In this document: positions 48,433 to 61,800 of the stretch, piece after piece
How positions within the stretch are numbered: the stretch's first letter is position 1
How the letters are laid out: every line of letters begins with the position of its first letter
Virus record (IMG/VR): IMGVR_UViG_3300030107_002828
Location: 2,919 to 66,918 of that record
Source of the DNA: a virus
Length of the DNA stretch: 64,000 bases
Reading direction: 5' to 3' (one strand)
The notes under the pieces: model-generated
Told to the model about the DNA's origin: nothing
Seen by the model: only the letters and a program-made list of their open reading frames with translations
Databases searched by the model: none
Made by a program: the position numbers and the translations under genes

Positions 48433-50508
48433 ATGGCTTTAACTTTAGAAGTAAATTATTTTAATTCCTTTTATTTAAAAAGATTAGCGGGAGGAGATAG
48501 TAACTCAGGTGCGGCTAGTGCGGGTTTAGACAAAAAATTAACACTTCCTTTACCTCCTTCATTAAACTATTCTTCACTAACGCCCACCCTAAACACAGGT
48601 TATCCTTGGGTTGCACCTATGACTACAAGTCCAGATGCAGATTGGTATATAGAAGAATCGAGAATTAGAGGAGGTTATAATAATACTAGTGTAGATTTAG
48701 GTGTAAAAGCTTATATAGTTTCAGAAGAACCTAATCAAAATATAAGAGGAAATTCTTTGATTTATTCTGGAGTATTTAATTCTAGAACTGGTATAAACAA
48801 TACTAATCAATTTAGTGTAGCAGAAGAAATTACTAGAAGTGTAGATCCTAAAGGAGGAACTATACAAAAATTATTTGCTGAAGACACTAATTTAACAGTA
48901 TTTCAAGAGCGAAAAGTTAATGTAGCTTTAATAGATAAAGATGCAATATATAGTGCAGAAGGTTCTTCAATATCTACTACAGCAAATGTAGTAATTGGAC
49001 AAATAACCCCTATACCTGGTAACTGGGGAATAAGTACTAATCCAGAATCTTTTGCAACTTATGGGTATACAAAATATTTTGTAGATAAAGATAGAAATGC
49101 AGTATTAAAAATAGAAGGTACTCAGTTACAAGAAATACATGTAGCAGGTATGACTGATTTTTATAGAGATCAATTATCTACTGTAGGAGAGAATGATGCA
49201 ATTTTAGGTACATGGGATGTTTATAATATGAATTATGTATTATCTATACAAACTGGAGGTACATCTAGCAATCCAGCTCGTTTTAATACAGCAGCTACAT
49301 ACAAAACATTAACATGGGACGAAAGAAATAAAGGTTGGACTAGCTTTTTTACTTATAAACCAGAAACATTTTTTAGCTGTAGAGGACAATTTTATTCTAC
49401 TACTATAGGAAGTGCAGACACAGGTTATGAATTAGTTGGATCAATATCAGTTAACACTCTTAATGGAGTAGATGGTACTTATACGGGAACAGTAGGTGTA
49501 GATGCGGGTTATACAAGTAATGTAAGTGGCACAGGGTTAAATATAACCGTAACTATTTCTGGTAATACATGTACCTCTATAATAGTAAACACATTAGGAT
49601 CAGGTTTTATAGCAGACGAAAGAATATCAATTAGTACAACTGTAATTGGAGGTACTCTGAGTGTAGACGTTCAACTTACAGAAGCTGATTTAAATTATGT
49701 ACAACCTAATTCTAATTTATATTTACATTATTCTAACACTAATAGAAACATGTTTTATAACACTTCTAGCGCATCTTCTGTGCAGTTTGTGTTTAATCCT
49801 ATGCCTAACTTTATTAAAACCTTTAAAACAGTTAATTACGAAGGTAGTAATGGTTGGGAAATAACTCAGTTTGATTCAGAAAATACAGGTCAAGATCCTA
49901 CTATAACACCGGTAGGTGGATGGTTAAGTCATTTTGATAGTATAGCAGGAGGAGGATCACCAATAACTAGCTTAGGAGCAACTGCAACATTAGTAAGTAG
50001 TATTACTACTCAAACAGTAGATGCTACAGATGGAACTTATAACAATGCAGAGTGGACAACTAGTGGTAATGGGTATGGATTAGTTTGGAATATTGGGGTT
50101 GGAGGTAATGAAGTAAGTTCTATTACTGTAACCAATGCAGGTAATGGATTTAAAGAAGGCGATACTATTACAATACCAACCGGAGTAATAGGTGGAACCA
50201 CCAACGTTGTAGTAACCCTACAAGCAGTTGATGTAAGTCCTTATTTAAAAATATACAGTTATGAAGAAGGATCTTATATAGAAGATAACATTCAATATAG
50301 AGCTGGATTCGATAGAAAACAAAATAAATATTATGCGGTTGTACCTAACAACACTTTAACTCCTATGGCAGGTGAAGTTATATTTGGTAATCAAACAATG
50401 GGTGTAAAAGCATATTATAGTACAGTAACAATTAAAACCGATACTACAACAGATCCAAACGGACCTAAGTCATTGTTTGCGGTTAGTAGTGAATATATAA
50501 ATAAATAA
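48433..50508 (+). CDS. Tail stabilisation / tail protein, 691 aa
   Basis: A 691-residue tail protein starting MALTLEVNYFNSFYLKRLAG. Residues 60-330 contain DWYIEESRIRGGYNN, LFAEDTNLTVFQERKVNVALID and WGISTNPESFATYGYTKYFVDKDRN, a pattern seen in podovirus tail-tube and knob proteins. Two GD-T-I type beta modules occur near residues 336-419 and 519-599, matching those of the upstream protein. The shared modules suggest joint assembly. Confidence 0.72.
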   Translation: MALTLEVNYFNSFYLKRLAGGDSNSGAASAGLDKKLTLPLPPSLNYSSLTPTLNTGYPWVAPMTTSPDADWYIEESRIRGGYNNTSVDLGVKAYIVSEEPNQNIRGNSLIYSGVFNSRTGINNTNQFSVAEEITRSVDPKGGTIQKLFAEDTNLTVFQERKVNVALIDKDAIYSAEGSSISTTANVVIGQITPIPGNWGISTNPESFATYGYTKYFVDKDRNAVLKIEGTQLQEIHVAGMTDFYRDQLSTVGENDAILGTWDVYNMNYVLSIQTGGTSSNPARFNTAATYKTLTWDERNKGWTSFFTYKPETFFSCRGQFYSTTIGSADTGYELVGSISVNTLNGVDGTYTGTVGVDAGYTSNVSGTGLNITVTISGNTCTSIIVNTLGSGFIADERISISTTVIGGTLSVDVQLTEADLNYVQPNSNLYLHYSNTNRNMFYNTSSASSVQFVFNPMPNFIKTFKTVNYEGSNGWEITQFDSENTGQDPTITPVGGWLSHFDSIAGGGSPITSLGATATLVSSITTQTVDATDGTYNNAEWTTSGNGYGLVWNIGVGGNEVSSITVTNAGNGFKEGDTITIPTGVIGGTTNVVVTLQAVDVSPYLKIYSYEEGSYIEDNIQYRAGFDRKQNKYYAVVPNNTLTPMAGEVIFGNQTMGVKAYYSTVTIKTDTTTDPNGPKSLFAVSSEYINK

Positions 50509-50510
50509 TT

Positions 50511-51464
50511 ATGAGTGGAGCATCAACAACACCCGGCAAGCTTATAGCAGCCGCAGGCGGACCCGGCGCAGTCATAGGGATTGGCGCTAGTATTTTAGGC
50601 GGTATTTTTGGTGCGGGCGCTGCTCGTAGACAACAACGAGCCGCAGCTAAAGAAGTAAAAAGACTTACTAATAAGCTAGAATCTTTAGAAAATAATCGTC
50701 AAGAAATAATAGATCCATATGCTGGTATAACTAATTTATCAGGTATGATAACAGATAGGTCAGATATGATGTCTAACTCGTACGCTAATTTATCTGTAGC
50801 AACTAAAGCTGCGGAAATGAAAATAGAAGAAGCTGATATAGCTCTAGCTAATACATTAGATACTTTAAGAGCCACGGGTTCTGGAGCTGGTGGAGCTACT
50901 GCATTAGCTCAAGCTGCTTTACAATCTAAGAAAGAAGTTGCTGCTAGTATTGAAGATCAAGAAGTTAATAATGAAAAACTAAGAGCTCAAGGAGAAGATA
51001 ATTTAGAACAAAGAAGAATAGCTGAAAAACAGAGAGTAGAAGGAGTTCAATTAAGTCAAGCGGAAAAAGTACAAACAGCAGAAGCACAAGGTAAAGCATT
51101 TGTGTTTAGTCAAAAAGAAAATAGAGAAACTCAACAATTAGATAGAACAGCTGCTCAATTAGACAACGCAATACAAGCTCAAGCACAAGCTGCACAAGCA
51201 GGTAGTAGTGCTTTAACAGGCGCGTTAGGTGGTATAGCTAGTGCTTTTAGTGATCGTAGATTAAAAAAGAATATAAAACTTATAGGTAAATCTCCTAGCG
51301 GCTTAAATATATACATGTTTGAATATATAAATAAAGTATTGGGTGATGGAATATTTCAAGGAGTTATGTCAGATGAAATACCTAAAGAAGCAGTAGTAAA
51401 ATCTAAGAACGGATACGATAGAGTAGATTACTCTAAATTAGACGTTGAATTTAAACAAATATAA
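50511..51464 (+). CDS. Virion protein with C-terminal S74-like SDRRLKKNI motif, 317 aa
   Basis: A 317-residue protein. It begins with a Gly/Ala-rich hydrophobic segment (about residues 10-40, IGIGASILGGIFGAGAA), then a long Ala/Gln-rich helical region, and ends in a peptidase S74 / intramolecular chaperone-like tail: S247-D-R-R-L-K-K-N-I, then LNIYMFEYIN, GVMSDEI and an aromatic end. That tail normally sits at the end of fibre or ejection proteins and can be cleaved at the Ser. Its position before two large internal-type proteins suggests an ejection or neck protein. Confidence 0.7.
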   Translation: MSGASTTPGKLIAAAGGPGAVIGIGASILGGIFGAGAARRQQRAAAKEVKRLTNKLESLENNRQEIIDPYAGITNLSGMITDRSDMMSNSYANLSVATKAAEMKIEEADIALANTLDTLRATGSGAGGATALAQAALQSKKEVAASIEDQEVNNEKLRAQGEDNLEQRRIAEKQRVEGVQLSQAEKVQTAEAQGKAFVFSQKENRETQQLDRTAAQLDNAIQAQAQAAQAGSSALTGALGGIASAFSDRRLKKNIKLIGKSPSGLNIYMFEYINKVLGDGIFQGVMSDEIPKEAVVKSKNGYDRVDYSKLDVEFKQI

Positions 51465-51465
51465 C

Positions 51466-52794
51466 ATGTCGTATACAAATCCTAAATATACCTATGTAGA
51501 TCAGTCTAAACCGTGGAGACAGTTTTCAAAAGATATGGCTTCTTTAGCAGGTAATATTAAAGACAAAAGAGATCTAGAAATAAAAGAAGAAGAAGAAAAA
51601 AGAGAGCTTGAACTAAAACAAAACGAAAAAGAAAATAAAGAGTTATTAGAGTATGGTAGAACTCAAAATATGGCTTTTAATAAAAATTGGTGGAGTAAAA
51701 ATCAATATGAAAACCCTAATTCTGAAAGTATAACTCAACAATTCTTTAAAGGAACTGGAAAAGAATACGCGGATTTAATGATGAAAATTAAATCTGGTGA
51801 TTGTGATTCAGATAATTGTACAGATGAAATGGGACAAGTTGCAGCTTTAGAAGCATATCCTCAAGCTACTGCAGATTTTATTGGAAATATAAATGCAGAG
51901 TTTGGGAAAATAACAGGAAAAAATTATGATCCTAATCAAGAAAGTGATTATACTTTAGCATCTAAAATATTTAATGGTCAACCTGGTTTTACAGTTAAAG
52001 ATGGTTATAAAGTAAATATGAACAGAAATGATGATGGTACTATTGAAATGGTTTTTGAAGGACCTGGTTTTAAAGATGGTAAATTATCTATAAATAATAA
52101 TACTTTAGGAAGTACACTTGCAGCCGGAGGAGAATTAGTTCATGAACTACCTAGTTTAGCAAAATTACAAAATGAAAACCTTCAAGACATGGGAATATTT
52201 GCCGCTGAAGACTTTACTGATGATGGAGAATTAAAACCTGGAGTAGCACTTGATGAAGAATTTATGATGAAAGATGCTAATGGAAACTTAGAATATGAAA
52301 CTATTGTTAGTGCAGATGGTATGACTCAACAAAATGTAATAAAATGGGATGAAAATAGATTTAATAATAAAATGAAAATTTATGTTGATACTCAATTAGA
52401 AGGTTTACAAGAAGATCCTGCAGACATGATAGGTTTGTGGAATGTTAGACTTGGTAAAGGAGCTCTTTCTTATGATGAGGATTTAGCTAGAGCGGCTTTA
52501 GGTATGCCTGATGCTACAGCAGCAGAAGTTTCGGCAGCTTGGAAAGATAGTCCTTATAGCGATTTAGTTAAAGGAGCTTGGAGTTATGATAATATTCCTT
52601 TAAGTGAAGAACAAAAGACCTTATTCGCTGCGCATTACACAAAGAACATGAAAGATACTTTTAAGAAAAGATTTATGCCTCAGATGGCAGCACCTGGACT
52701 TGATGGACAAGTAAGGTATACGCCTCAAGCTTTAGCACAACTTATGAAGAAAGAAGAAAAAACTCCCTCTACAACTACATGGGATTTACCTTAA
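51466..52794 (+). CDS. Probable internal virion / ejection protein, 442 aa
   Basis: A 442-residue acidic, helical protein; the start is set at 51466 (M-S-Y-T-N-P-K), just after the previous stop, rather than at an earlier in-frame ATG inside that gene. It has an acidic coiled coil (RDLEIKEEEEKRELELKQNEKEN) near the start and a conserved-looking GLWNVRLGKGALSYDEDLARAALGM block. It lies directly before the giant protein, matching the order of internal proteins in podoviruses. No enzyme motif seen. Confidence 0.6.
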   Translation: MSYTNPKYTYVDQSKPWRQFSKDMASLAGNIKDKRDLEIKEEEEKRELELKQNEKENKELLEYGRTQNMAFNKNWWSKNQYENPNSESITQQFFKGTGKEYADLMMKIKSGDCDSDNCTDEMGQVAALEAYPQATADFIGNINAEFGKITGKNYDPNQESDYTLASKIFNGQPGFTVKDGYKVNMNRNDDGTIEMVFEGPGFKDGKLSINNNTLGSTLAAGGELVHELPSLAKLQNENLQDMGIFAAEDFTDDGELKPGVALDEEFMMKDANGNLEYETIVSADGMTQQNVIKWDENRFNNKMKIYVDTQLEGLQEDPADMIGLWNVRLGKGALSYDEDLARAALGMPDATAAEVSAAWKDSPYSDLVKGAWSYDNIPLSEEQKTLFAAHYTKNMKDTFKKRFMPQMAAPGLDGQVRYTPQALAQLMKKEEKTPSTTTWDLP

Positions 52795-52814
52795 AAAAAC
52801 TTAATTAAATTATA

Positions 52815-55800
52815 ATGCAAGACAAACTAAACCAGATCCTTTTTAAAAGTGATTATTGGAAAAACTTATCTAATCCTGAAAAGAGTGCTCTTAATTATCC
52901 TTATGCAGCAGGAGAAGAGCAAAGAAGAAAGTGGTTAGAAGAACATGGTGTTCTTGAACAAACTAATGTTGCGGTTGAAGAAGAAGTTTCTGGTGATGAT
53001 AATATTGAAGAAGTTGAGGTTGAGGAAGTAGAACCTAAAGAAGAGTCGGTATCTACGGAGGTTTTAGCTGGTAGAAATGGTGCTGAAAAAATGTGGAAAT
53101 ATTTTAAGGATAATGGACAAGTAACTCAAGATTTTGAAACTTGGTACAAAAAATTAAAAGAAAACCCTTCAGCTCAAGAGAAATTATATCAATTTGGTAG
53201 AGGTAAAGGTTTTATTACACAGGATTATAATACATGGAAAAATAAATTAACTGGTTATACGGGAACAGAAAATATAACTATTTTTGGGGAAACTGTTAAT
53301 GATGAAGAACAAAATACTGAAAATCAAGCTAATAGTTGGAGCTCTCAAAACGATGCTATAGTAACTAAAATAAGTAGATTAAGAAATAACCCTATATTAT
53401 TTACTCAAGCTGATGTTGATGCTGGTATTGCTAAACCAAATCAAATAGGTAATATTAATGCAGCTGCTACAAATGAAAAAATAAAAGAATTACAAGATTC
53501 TGCACCTACTATATATACGTTTGATGAAGAAGAGGCAAGAGCTACTTATAAAGCTGAAAGAGAACAAGAATTAACTGATTATGAAAAAGAAAGAGCAGGT
53601 AGTTTAGGTATTACAGAAGAAGGTGAAGAAATTTACGACAGTGGTTCTATGTTTAAAGATGATAAATTAATGCATGGCTACTTGTTAAAGCATTGGAACA
53701 AAACAGGTTTATTATCAGGTAAAGTAAATATTGACAAGTTAAGAACTGTAGCTGAAAGAATAGGTTTTGATATGAATAAATTTGAAAGATTATCAAAAGC
53801 TAGATATGATACTGGAGAGGGAAGTTTAGCTAGAGAGCTGTTGTTAAAGCTAGAAGAATACATGGTAACTAAAAGTACAGGAGGTAGACAATTTATATTA
53901 AAAGGTAATATGAGTGGTTATAGTACTGGAAACGTTCCTGATATATCTAAAAGAGTAAGTGTGCTTGACGATAGAGATGTTCTTACAGATGAAGAAATAG
54001 AATCAAGAATACAATTAGATAAAGATAGAGTTGCTCTGTGGCAAAAAGGTGAACTTGAATTAGATACTAAAGAGTTAGCTGGAATAATAGGTATTAGACC
54101 TGAAGCGCAACAGTTTGTTAATTCATTTTTTCCAGAATCAATAGATAAAGAAGACGATGTAAATAAAATAGCATCTGCAGCTATTAGTAAAGCAGCGCAA
54201 GCAGATCCTAGGTTTGCATTAATACAAAATGAGATTAATGAACACTTAGTAGATCAGTCAAAAGAAAAATGGTCTGAACTATCTAAAAAATATGGAGAGA
54301 ACGGGGAAATTACTACTCAAACAGATTTAGAAGCTGCTCAAAAAGAATTTGCTGAATGGTATAATAAAAGCTTTAATGAATCTTTGCAAAATAATAAAGA
54401 AGCAACTGATTTATTTCAAATGTATGGAATAGCGGGAGAAAGAGCTTTAGATAAAAGACTTAAAGAAGATAGAAACTATAAGCCAGGAATGAAAGATGAT
54501 TATGTCTTAAACTGGGTTAATGATCAACTAGATAAATACGAGGATGATGATAGTTTTCATGGTAAAGTAAGAGAGGAATTAGCTTATATGGCACAGGCTT
54601 TTCATAAAGTACCTGTGACAACAGAAGAATGGACAAATAGTTTTGAAGTATCACTTGCTGGAGGACAACAACGTAGAAGACAGAAAATAGTAAATGAACT
54701 TAATTGGGGTTTAGAAAATGGTAAGATAACCAACGACATGACTCTAGGTGAAGCTAGAAAATATGTTAAAGGATTAGATGATAGATTAACTTGGCATGAT
54801 TGGGGTTGGACAGATAATGACACTGTAGGTGATTATTTATCTAGAAAAGAAATTAGAAAAGAAAATACAGAAGATAGAATACAGTTTGATTTAGACGAAA
54901 GAGATGCAGCTCTTAAACATTTAAATAATTTTGTTACTAGAGAAGTAGAAGATGGAATGTTTGACAGTATTGAAGGTTTTGGTAGTACAATAGTTGGAGG
55001 TATTGATCAAATAACCCACATGGCTCCTCGTATAGCGGGTTATGGTTTAATGACAGCTGGTACTTTAGCTACAGTTTTTAGTGGTGGTACTGCTACGCCT
55101 GTTGGAGCTGGATTATTCTATACTGGTATGGGGTTAAGTGCTATTGGTAACACTGTTCAAGGAGCTATGGAATATGCTGATATTTACATGAGTTCATTAG
55201 AAAATAAAATGACTGAACAATATGGAGAAGGAGGTTTTACCACAGATGAATATATTCAAGCATTAAATGAAGGATTAGGTATGCATCAAGGAGCAGCTGT
55301 AGCAGGTGGTGTAGGTGTTGCGGCTTCTGAATTTGCGTTTGATGTACTTGGTTCTAAACTTGGAGGATCTGGAGCTGGTTTATTATTTAAAAATCCAGCA
55401 ATGCAAACTATTGTAAAGAACACTTTAGGTAGATATTTAGCAAGAGCAGGAACAATGTATGGAGAATATAAATTAGGTCAGTACAAAGAAGGTGTAACAG
55501 AAGGATTCCAGTCTTATTTATCACAAGCTACAACTAATATGGCATCAGGATATGCGTCTCCATTTAGTAGAAATATTGATTTTGATCAGATATATACCGA
55601 ATATAAAGCTGGTAAGAAAATGGGTAGTTTATTTGGAATGGGTGGTATCGCTGGTCAGTTTAAAGGAGGTTTATATTCAGCTGATGGATATGTAGCTAAT
55701 GCTACTAAAATTGCAGAAAATATTGATATGTCTCCAGATTCATCTACGTTCTTAACAGCTAATGCTCATTTTGATCAATTGATAGAAAATGTTAATTCAG

Positions 55801-58800
55801 ATACAAAGTTAGATCCTAAGCAAAAAAGAGAAGCTATAAAAAATATTTCTGACATTAGAAGTTCTACAATAAAAATTCCTAAAACTATTACTGGTGAAAC
55901 AAAAGGTAAATTAATAGATTTATTAATTGAAAAGAAAACATTAGAAACTAAAATTAAAGCCGTAGGAGATACGGATATTAGCGCTAGTGATATATCTAGA
56001 AAAAATGCTATTGGTGAAGAAATACAAAAAATAGTAGATGATGCTAATGTGGAGTTAGCACTAGATAAAAATGTTGGTAATGTTAGACAAATTGTACATA
56101 AAAGCTCTAAAGGTAAAATTACAATAGATGAAGTAGCTGATGCTAAAGAAGCTAACGCGTTTGCAAAAAGTGAAAGATTACAAGGCTGGAAAACAAAGTA
56201 TTCAAGTAATCAAGGTACAATATTACAAAACCCTAAGACAGGCGAACAAAAAATAATAATAAATAGAGATCAAGCTCTTAAAGATCAGGCGGTTAATGTA
56301 GCTGGTCATGAGTTTTTACATGGTTTATTATTTGAAACAGTAAAAAATAGTCCTGAGACTGCTATAAATATGGGTAATGCTTTAGATTCTGAACTAAAGA
56401 AATTAAAAGTAAGTGAAGATAGTAAATATTATAAGCGTTTAGAACGATATAAAAATGATCCAGAAGCTATGACAGCTGAAGAAAAACTAACTTTATTTTC
56501 TGATGCTTTAGCTTCAGGTGATTTAAAATTTAATGAAAATATCTTTACTCAAATAGGAGATAATATTAGAAGGGTTTTACAAGCTGTTGGATTAAAAGGA
56601 ATAAAATTTAATAATGGTAGAGATGTTTATAATTTTATAAAAGACTACAACAGTTCTATAGAAAAAGGCGAACTTAACATAGCACAAGAAAAATTGTTAG
56701 CTGGTAAAGCTGAAGGTGATTTAATAGTAGATGAAGTAATAGATACTGATAAAAAAGCAAAAGCTTCAAAACCTGGAACTAAAACTACAATTCCTAAATC
56801 AGCACCAACAAAAGATATATATAAAGATTTTGCAGAAAGAACGTGGGCAGAAGACTTACAAAAATCTAAAGATAATATAAATACACAGTTTGGAGCAGGT
56901 ACTGTTGAAACAATTAAACAGACTGTTCCCTGGGAGACATTTAAAAAACGACAAATTGAAAGAGGAATAGACTGGGACGGCCAAATAAAAGCTAATGATG
57001 AAAGTAGAATGCAACGAGATTATGAGGCTGTTCAAAGAGATATTAAGAAACAGAAAGATGCAATTAAAGCTGAAAAATTTAGAACAACAGCACCAAGAGA
57101 TAAATTTGGAAGCATAGATACAGATAAAATTTTAGCTGAAAAAAAGAAGAAAGAAATACAAGGTAAATCTTCTAAATCTGATAAGAAAGTTAGTAAAGCT
57201 AGACAAGCAGACTTAGATAGAATGACGCCTAATCAAAGACGAGCTGAAGAAGGATATTCACCTTGGGAACTGGTTAGACAACCTGATGGATCTTTAAAAC
57301 TGGATAGTAAATTTATAGGTAGAACCGCAGCGATAGCAGCTTTAAAACGTCAAGGTGATTCCAATCAGGGTATGGATTCGTTGTTAAAAAAGGACAAAGC
57401 TTTTGAACCTCAATACAGTGCTAAGTCATCAAAAGGCGATACTCAATCATTATCTAATCTTACTAAAGAATATCAAGATGGTAATTATGATAATGTAGAA
57501 GATTTAGCAGCGCAATATCAAGCTGCGGGTAGAGATGCGTTAAAAAGATGGGCTGGACAGCGGAAAGTTCCTTTAAATCTTAGTAATCCACAGTTTAATA
57601 ATGAAGTAACAAGTTTGTTAAACAAAGAGTTTCCTAGTTTTATTAAGAATTTTGATCCATCAAAATCAGAAGCATCTACATACATGAATCAAATTGCTAA
57701 AAGAGTTGGTCCTAAAATTGTAGAAGAAGCAACTAGAAAAGGAAAGCAAGTTAGTCAAGATGTTTTAAGTGAAAAAGGAGTAGCTGTAGAAACTACAACT
57801 CAAAAAGATTTTGATTCAACTAAACAAAAAGATACAGGTAGAAAGAAGAAATATCCTTCTTCAATACCTGCTGTTAAAAATCAAATAACAGAAAATGTTG
57901 CTGCAGATTTAGTAGGTGGAATTGTTGATGGGAAACCTGTGGGATTAGCAAAAGATATAATATCTAGTATTAATAGAAATACTGATCCTGAAAAAGTAGC
58001 TCAAAATATAATAGCTGACACTAAAGATAAAAGTGTTATGCGTACTATGAGAGAGTTAGTAGGTAAATGGGGATCACCAGAGTACAACGCTTTTGTAAAC
58101 ACAATAATTGATCAAGGATTGATTGGTACAATACCAGCTTCTACAATAAAGCGAAGACTAGGTAGACAAAGTAATGTTGATTCTGGCTTAATTAATTATA
58201 AAAAAATAGGTAAGACAGATCAAATAAAAGTTAAAGATGGTAAGAAAACTTATTCACGTCCTGATGTCTATGCTATAACTAAATTAGATAAAAATAAGTT
58301 AAAAGATTATTATAAAGATAACGAAAAAAGACAACAGTCTTTATTTAGCATGTTAACTGAAGGTATCATGGCTGAGGGTGTACAAACTCTTAGAAATGAT
58401 AAAAACTTCATGGATAAGTTACAAGATGTATTAGAACTTAAAAAATCTCCATTAACTGCTGAGGAATTTATGGATGGTTTAGAGCAGAAGTTAGATCAAC
58501 GTACTAAAGAAGATAGATCATTAGATGAAGTAACAGTTAAGTCAGCTAAAAAAGATGTTCCTCTTACAGCTAAAGAAAAAAAGCAATTAAAAGATGATGC
58601 TAGAGTTCAAATCAAAGAGTTAAACGATTATAATACTTTACCTACTAAAGCAGGTGTTAAGTTAACAAAAGACGAAAAACAAATCAAGCAAGTAGGAACT
58701 ATAACAGCTCATTATAAAATGGGTGATAGTTTCCATGTTCCTAGTACTATTGCAGGAGGAACTTCAACATCTATATATCAAGTACAAAGTGAAGCTAATA

Positions 58801-61800
58801 GAGATTTAAATAGATCTTTAGACGCAGAGACAGTTGCTATATTAGAATCAGAAGGTATACCTACAATAAAAAGAAATGGTAAAGTATATTACGATAAATC
58901 AAAGGCGAATAATATTGATATAATTCTTACTGATAAAAAAGGAAATATAGTTACTCATGAAAAAAGCGATAAAAGAAGAGGTATTAAAAAAGGTGACCCT
59001 GTAAGCACTATTCAAGAAGCTCAAAGTGAACAACTAAAATATTCAACCTGGAGTTGGAAAACATTTTTATCTAAGATAGCTGATCCTAATTGGAGAAAGC
59101 AACAAGCAAATAAAATAAAGGTACTTAAAAATATAGCCAAAACAATAGCAGATGATTTAAACTCAGTGGCTAAAGATAGTGAAGCTTATAAAAGAAAATT
59201 AACCTACTGGACAGCGTGGTTAGAAGCTCAAGTAAATAACAGCATGCATCCTATCAGGGCTTTAGCTCCTATAAAATTTTGGAGTAAATTAATGAAAGGC
59301 AAAATGAGAGCAGAACATGCTTTCCCTGCTAATCAAGTTGCTAGTATGATTTTAGGTATGGCAAAAAGAAATACCGTAGATAGAGACTTTAAGTTTATTG
59401 AAAAAAATTATATTCAAGGTAAAATAACAGAAGTTCAAGATAATTTAATAAAAAGAAACTATGATGGCGTAGATCTTACTAGAGATATACAAGATGAGTT
59501 TTTTGATAATGAAACCGGAGTTTGGATAAGATATACAGATCCTTCTATTAATGATAAAAAAGGTGGTATTAATAATAATACTTTATTGGTTTGGGATAAA
59601 AATGGAAAAAGACAAACTCTTACTGAATCATTAGGTGTAGGTTTAACGCCTTCTCAATACAATATGCCAAAAGGTGGTCCTAGAGCGGGAAGAATGAATC
59701 AAAACCTTATACAAGAGCAAAACAACTTTATATATGATATGCTTACAAAAGGTGAGCCAACTGCTAAGGTTGCTAAAGAAAGATTAACTGCTAAATATAA
59801 TTTAAAAGTTCAAAGAACTAAAACAAATGTAGTTGCTAAGAATAGTAAATCATTTGGTGATCAAATATTTGATGAAGAAGCTACTAGTACTGCTCAAAAA
59901 GAAACAATGTTAAATTCTTTAGAAACTAGAGTTTTAGCGGCTAAACCTAATAGACCTGCAAAAGGTATAAGTATATTTGATTTTGATGATACACTTGCTA
60001 AAACAAAAGAAAAAGTAATTGTTATTGATAAAGATGGTAAAAGAAGTGAAATATCAGCATCAGAATTTGCTAAAACAGCTGATATATTAGTAGAAGGAGG
60101 AGCTTCATTTGATTTTAGTAATTTTGAAAAAGTAGCTAAAGGAACTAAAAAAGGACCATTAGCTGATATTGCTTTAAAACGTCAAGGTAAGTTTGGTAGT
60201 GGTGATATATTTGTTTTAACCGCTAGACCACAAAGCGCGGCTCCAGCTATAAAACAATTTTTAGATAGTATAGGATTAGATATACCTTTAGAAAATATAA
60301 CAGGATTAGCAGATGGAACAGCTCAAGCTAAGGTTGATTTTGTTTTAAATAAAACCGCGGAAGGATATAATGATTTTTATTTTGCTGACGATTCTATTCC
60401 TAATGTTAAAGCGGTAAAAGAAATATTAAATGAAATAGATATAAAATCTGATACTGTTATAGCTAAAGCTTCTAAACAAGATTCATTAAATAAAGATTTT
60501 GAAAAACAAATAGAAGAAGTTACTGGTGTTGAAAGTTTTAAAAAATATTCAACAGTTAGAGCTAAGTTAGAAGGAAAGAAAAAGGATGCTGGTTTTCTTA
60601 AAAGAGTAAAAAGACAATTTACTATAACCTCTTCTGCGGATGACTTCTTAGGTTTGTTATATCCAATCATGGGTAAAGGCGAACAAGGAAATAAACATAG
60701 AAAGTTTATTGATGATAATTTAATGAATCCATATAATAAAGCTGAACAAGAATTAATGTCAGCTCAAATGAGTATTGCTAGAGATTTTGAAAATCTTAAA
60801 AAACAGTTTCCTAGTTTAAAAAGTACTGGTTTAAGCAATCCTTTAATGGATGAAATTGGAGTTGGACCTTATACTAAATCTCAAGCAATTAGAGTTTATA
60901 TGTGGCACAAGCAGGGTATGGAAATTCCTGGTATGTCTAAGCGAGATATTAATGATTTAGTAAAAGCGGTTGAATCAGATAATGAGTTAAATGTTTTTGC
61001 TGACGAGGTAATGCTTATAACAAAAGGTCATGGTTACCCAGCTCCTACTAATAATTGGTTAGCTGGTAATATATCACAAGATATTATATCAGAATTACAA
61101 ACTGGACTTAGACCGATGCTTATGGCGGAGTTTAATGAAAATGTAGAAAAAATATTTACTCCTGATACAATGAATAAGTTAGAAGCTATTTATGGAAGTA
61201 AATGGAGAGAGGCTTTTGAAGATAATTTACGTAGAATGAAATCCGGTAGTAATAGACCGGTTTATGTAGGTGGTGGAGCTAGAATAGTAAATGAAATGTT
61301 AGATTGGTTGAATAAAGCAGTTGGTAATATGATGTTCTTAAATATTAGATCTGGTACATTACAGCTTTTATCTAATGTAAATTTTATAAATTGGGGTGAT
61401 AATAATATATATAACGCAGCAAAAGCTTTTGTAAGTAAAGATTATTGGCCAACAGTAATGAAGTTATTAAATTCTGATTATTTAGTTAATAGACGTGATG
61501 GATTAAAAATTAATGTTAATGAAGCTGAATTAGCAGATGCTGGTAAAAAAGGTGGGTTTAAAGGTGCTTTATCTTATTTACTTGACAAAGGTTTTGTTAT
61601 AACAAGAATAATGGATAGTGTAGCAATTGCAACAGGTGGAGCCACATTCTTTATCAACAGAAAAAAAGCTTTATTAAACAGAACAAATCCTGAAACTAAT
61701 AAAAAATATACTGAAGCAGAAGCAGAAGCAAAAGCATTTGATGACTTCTATGCTATATCTGAAGAAACTCAGCAGTCTAGTAATCCAAGTAAAATATCTC

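Noticed and set aside
59970-60000. Reading the FDFDDT motif of the giant protein as a crAss-like RNA polymerase active site
   Set aside because: The polymerase signature is DFDGD; here the DxDxT form with downstream LTARP and ADDS is the HAD phosphatase set.
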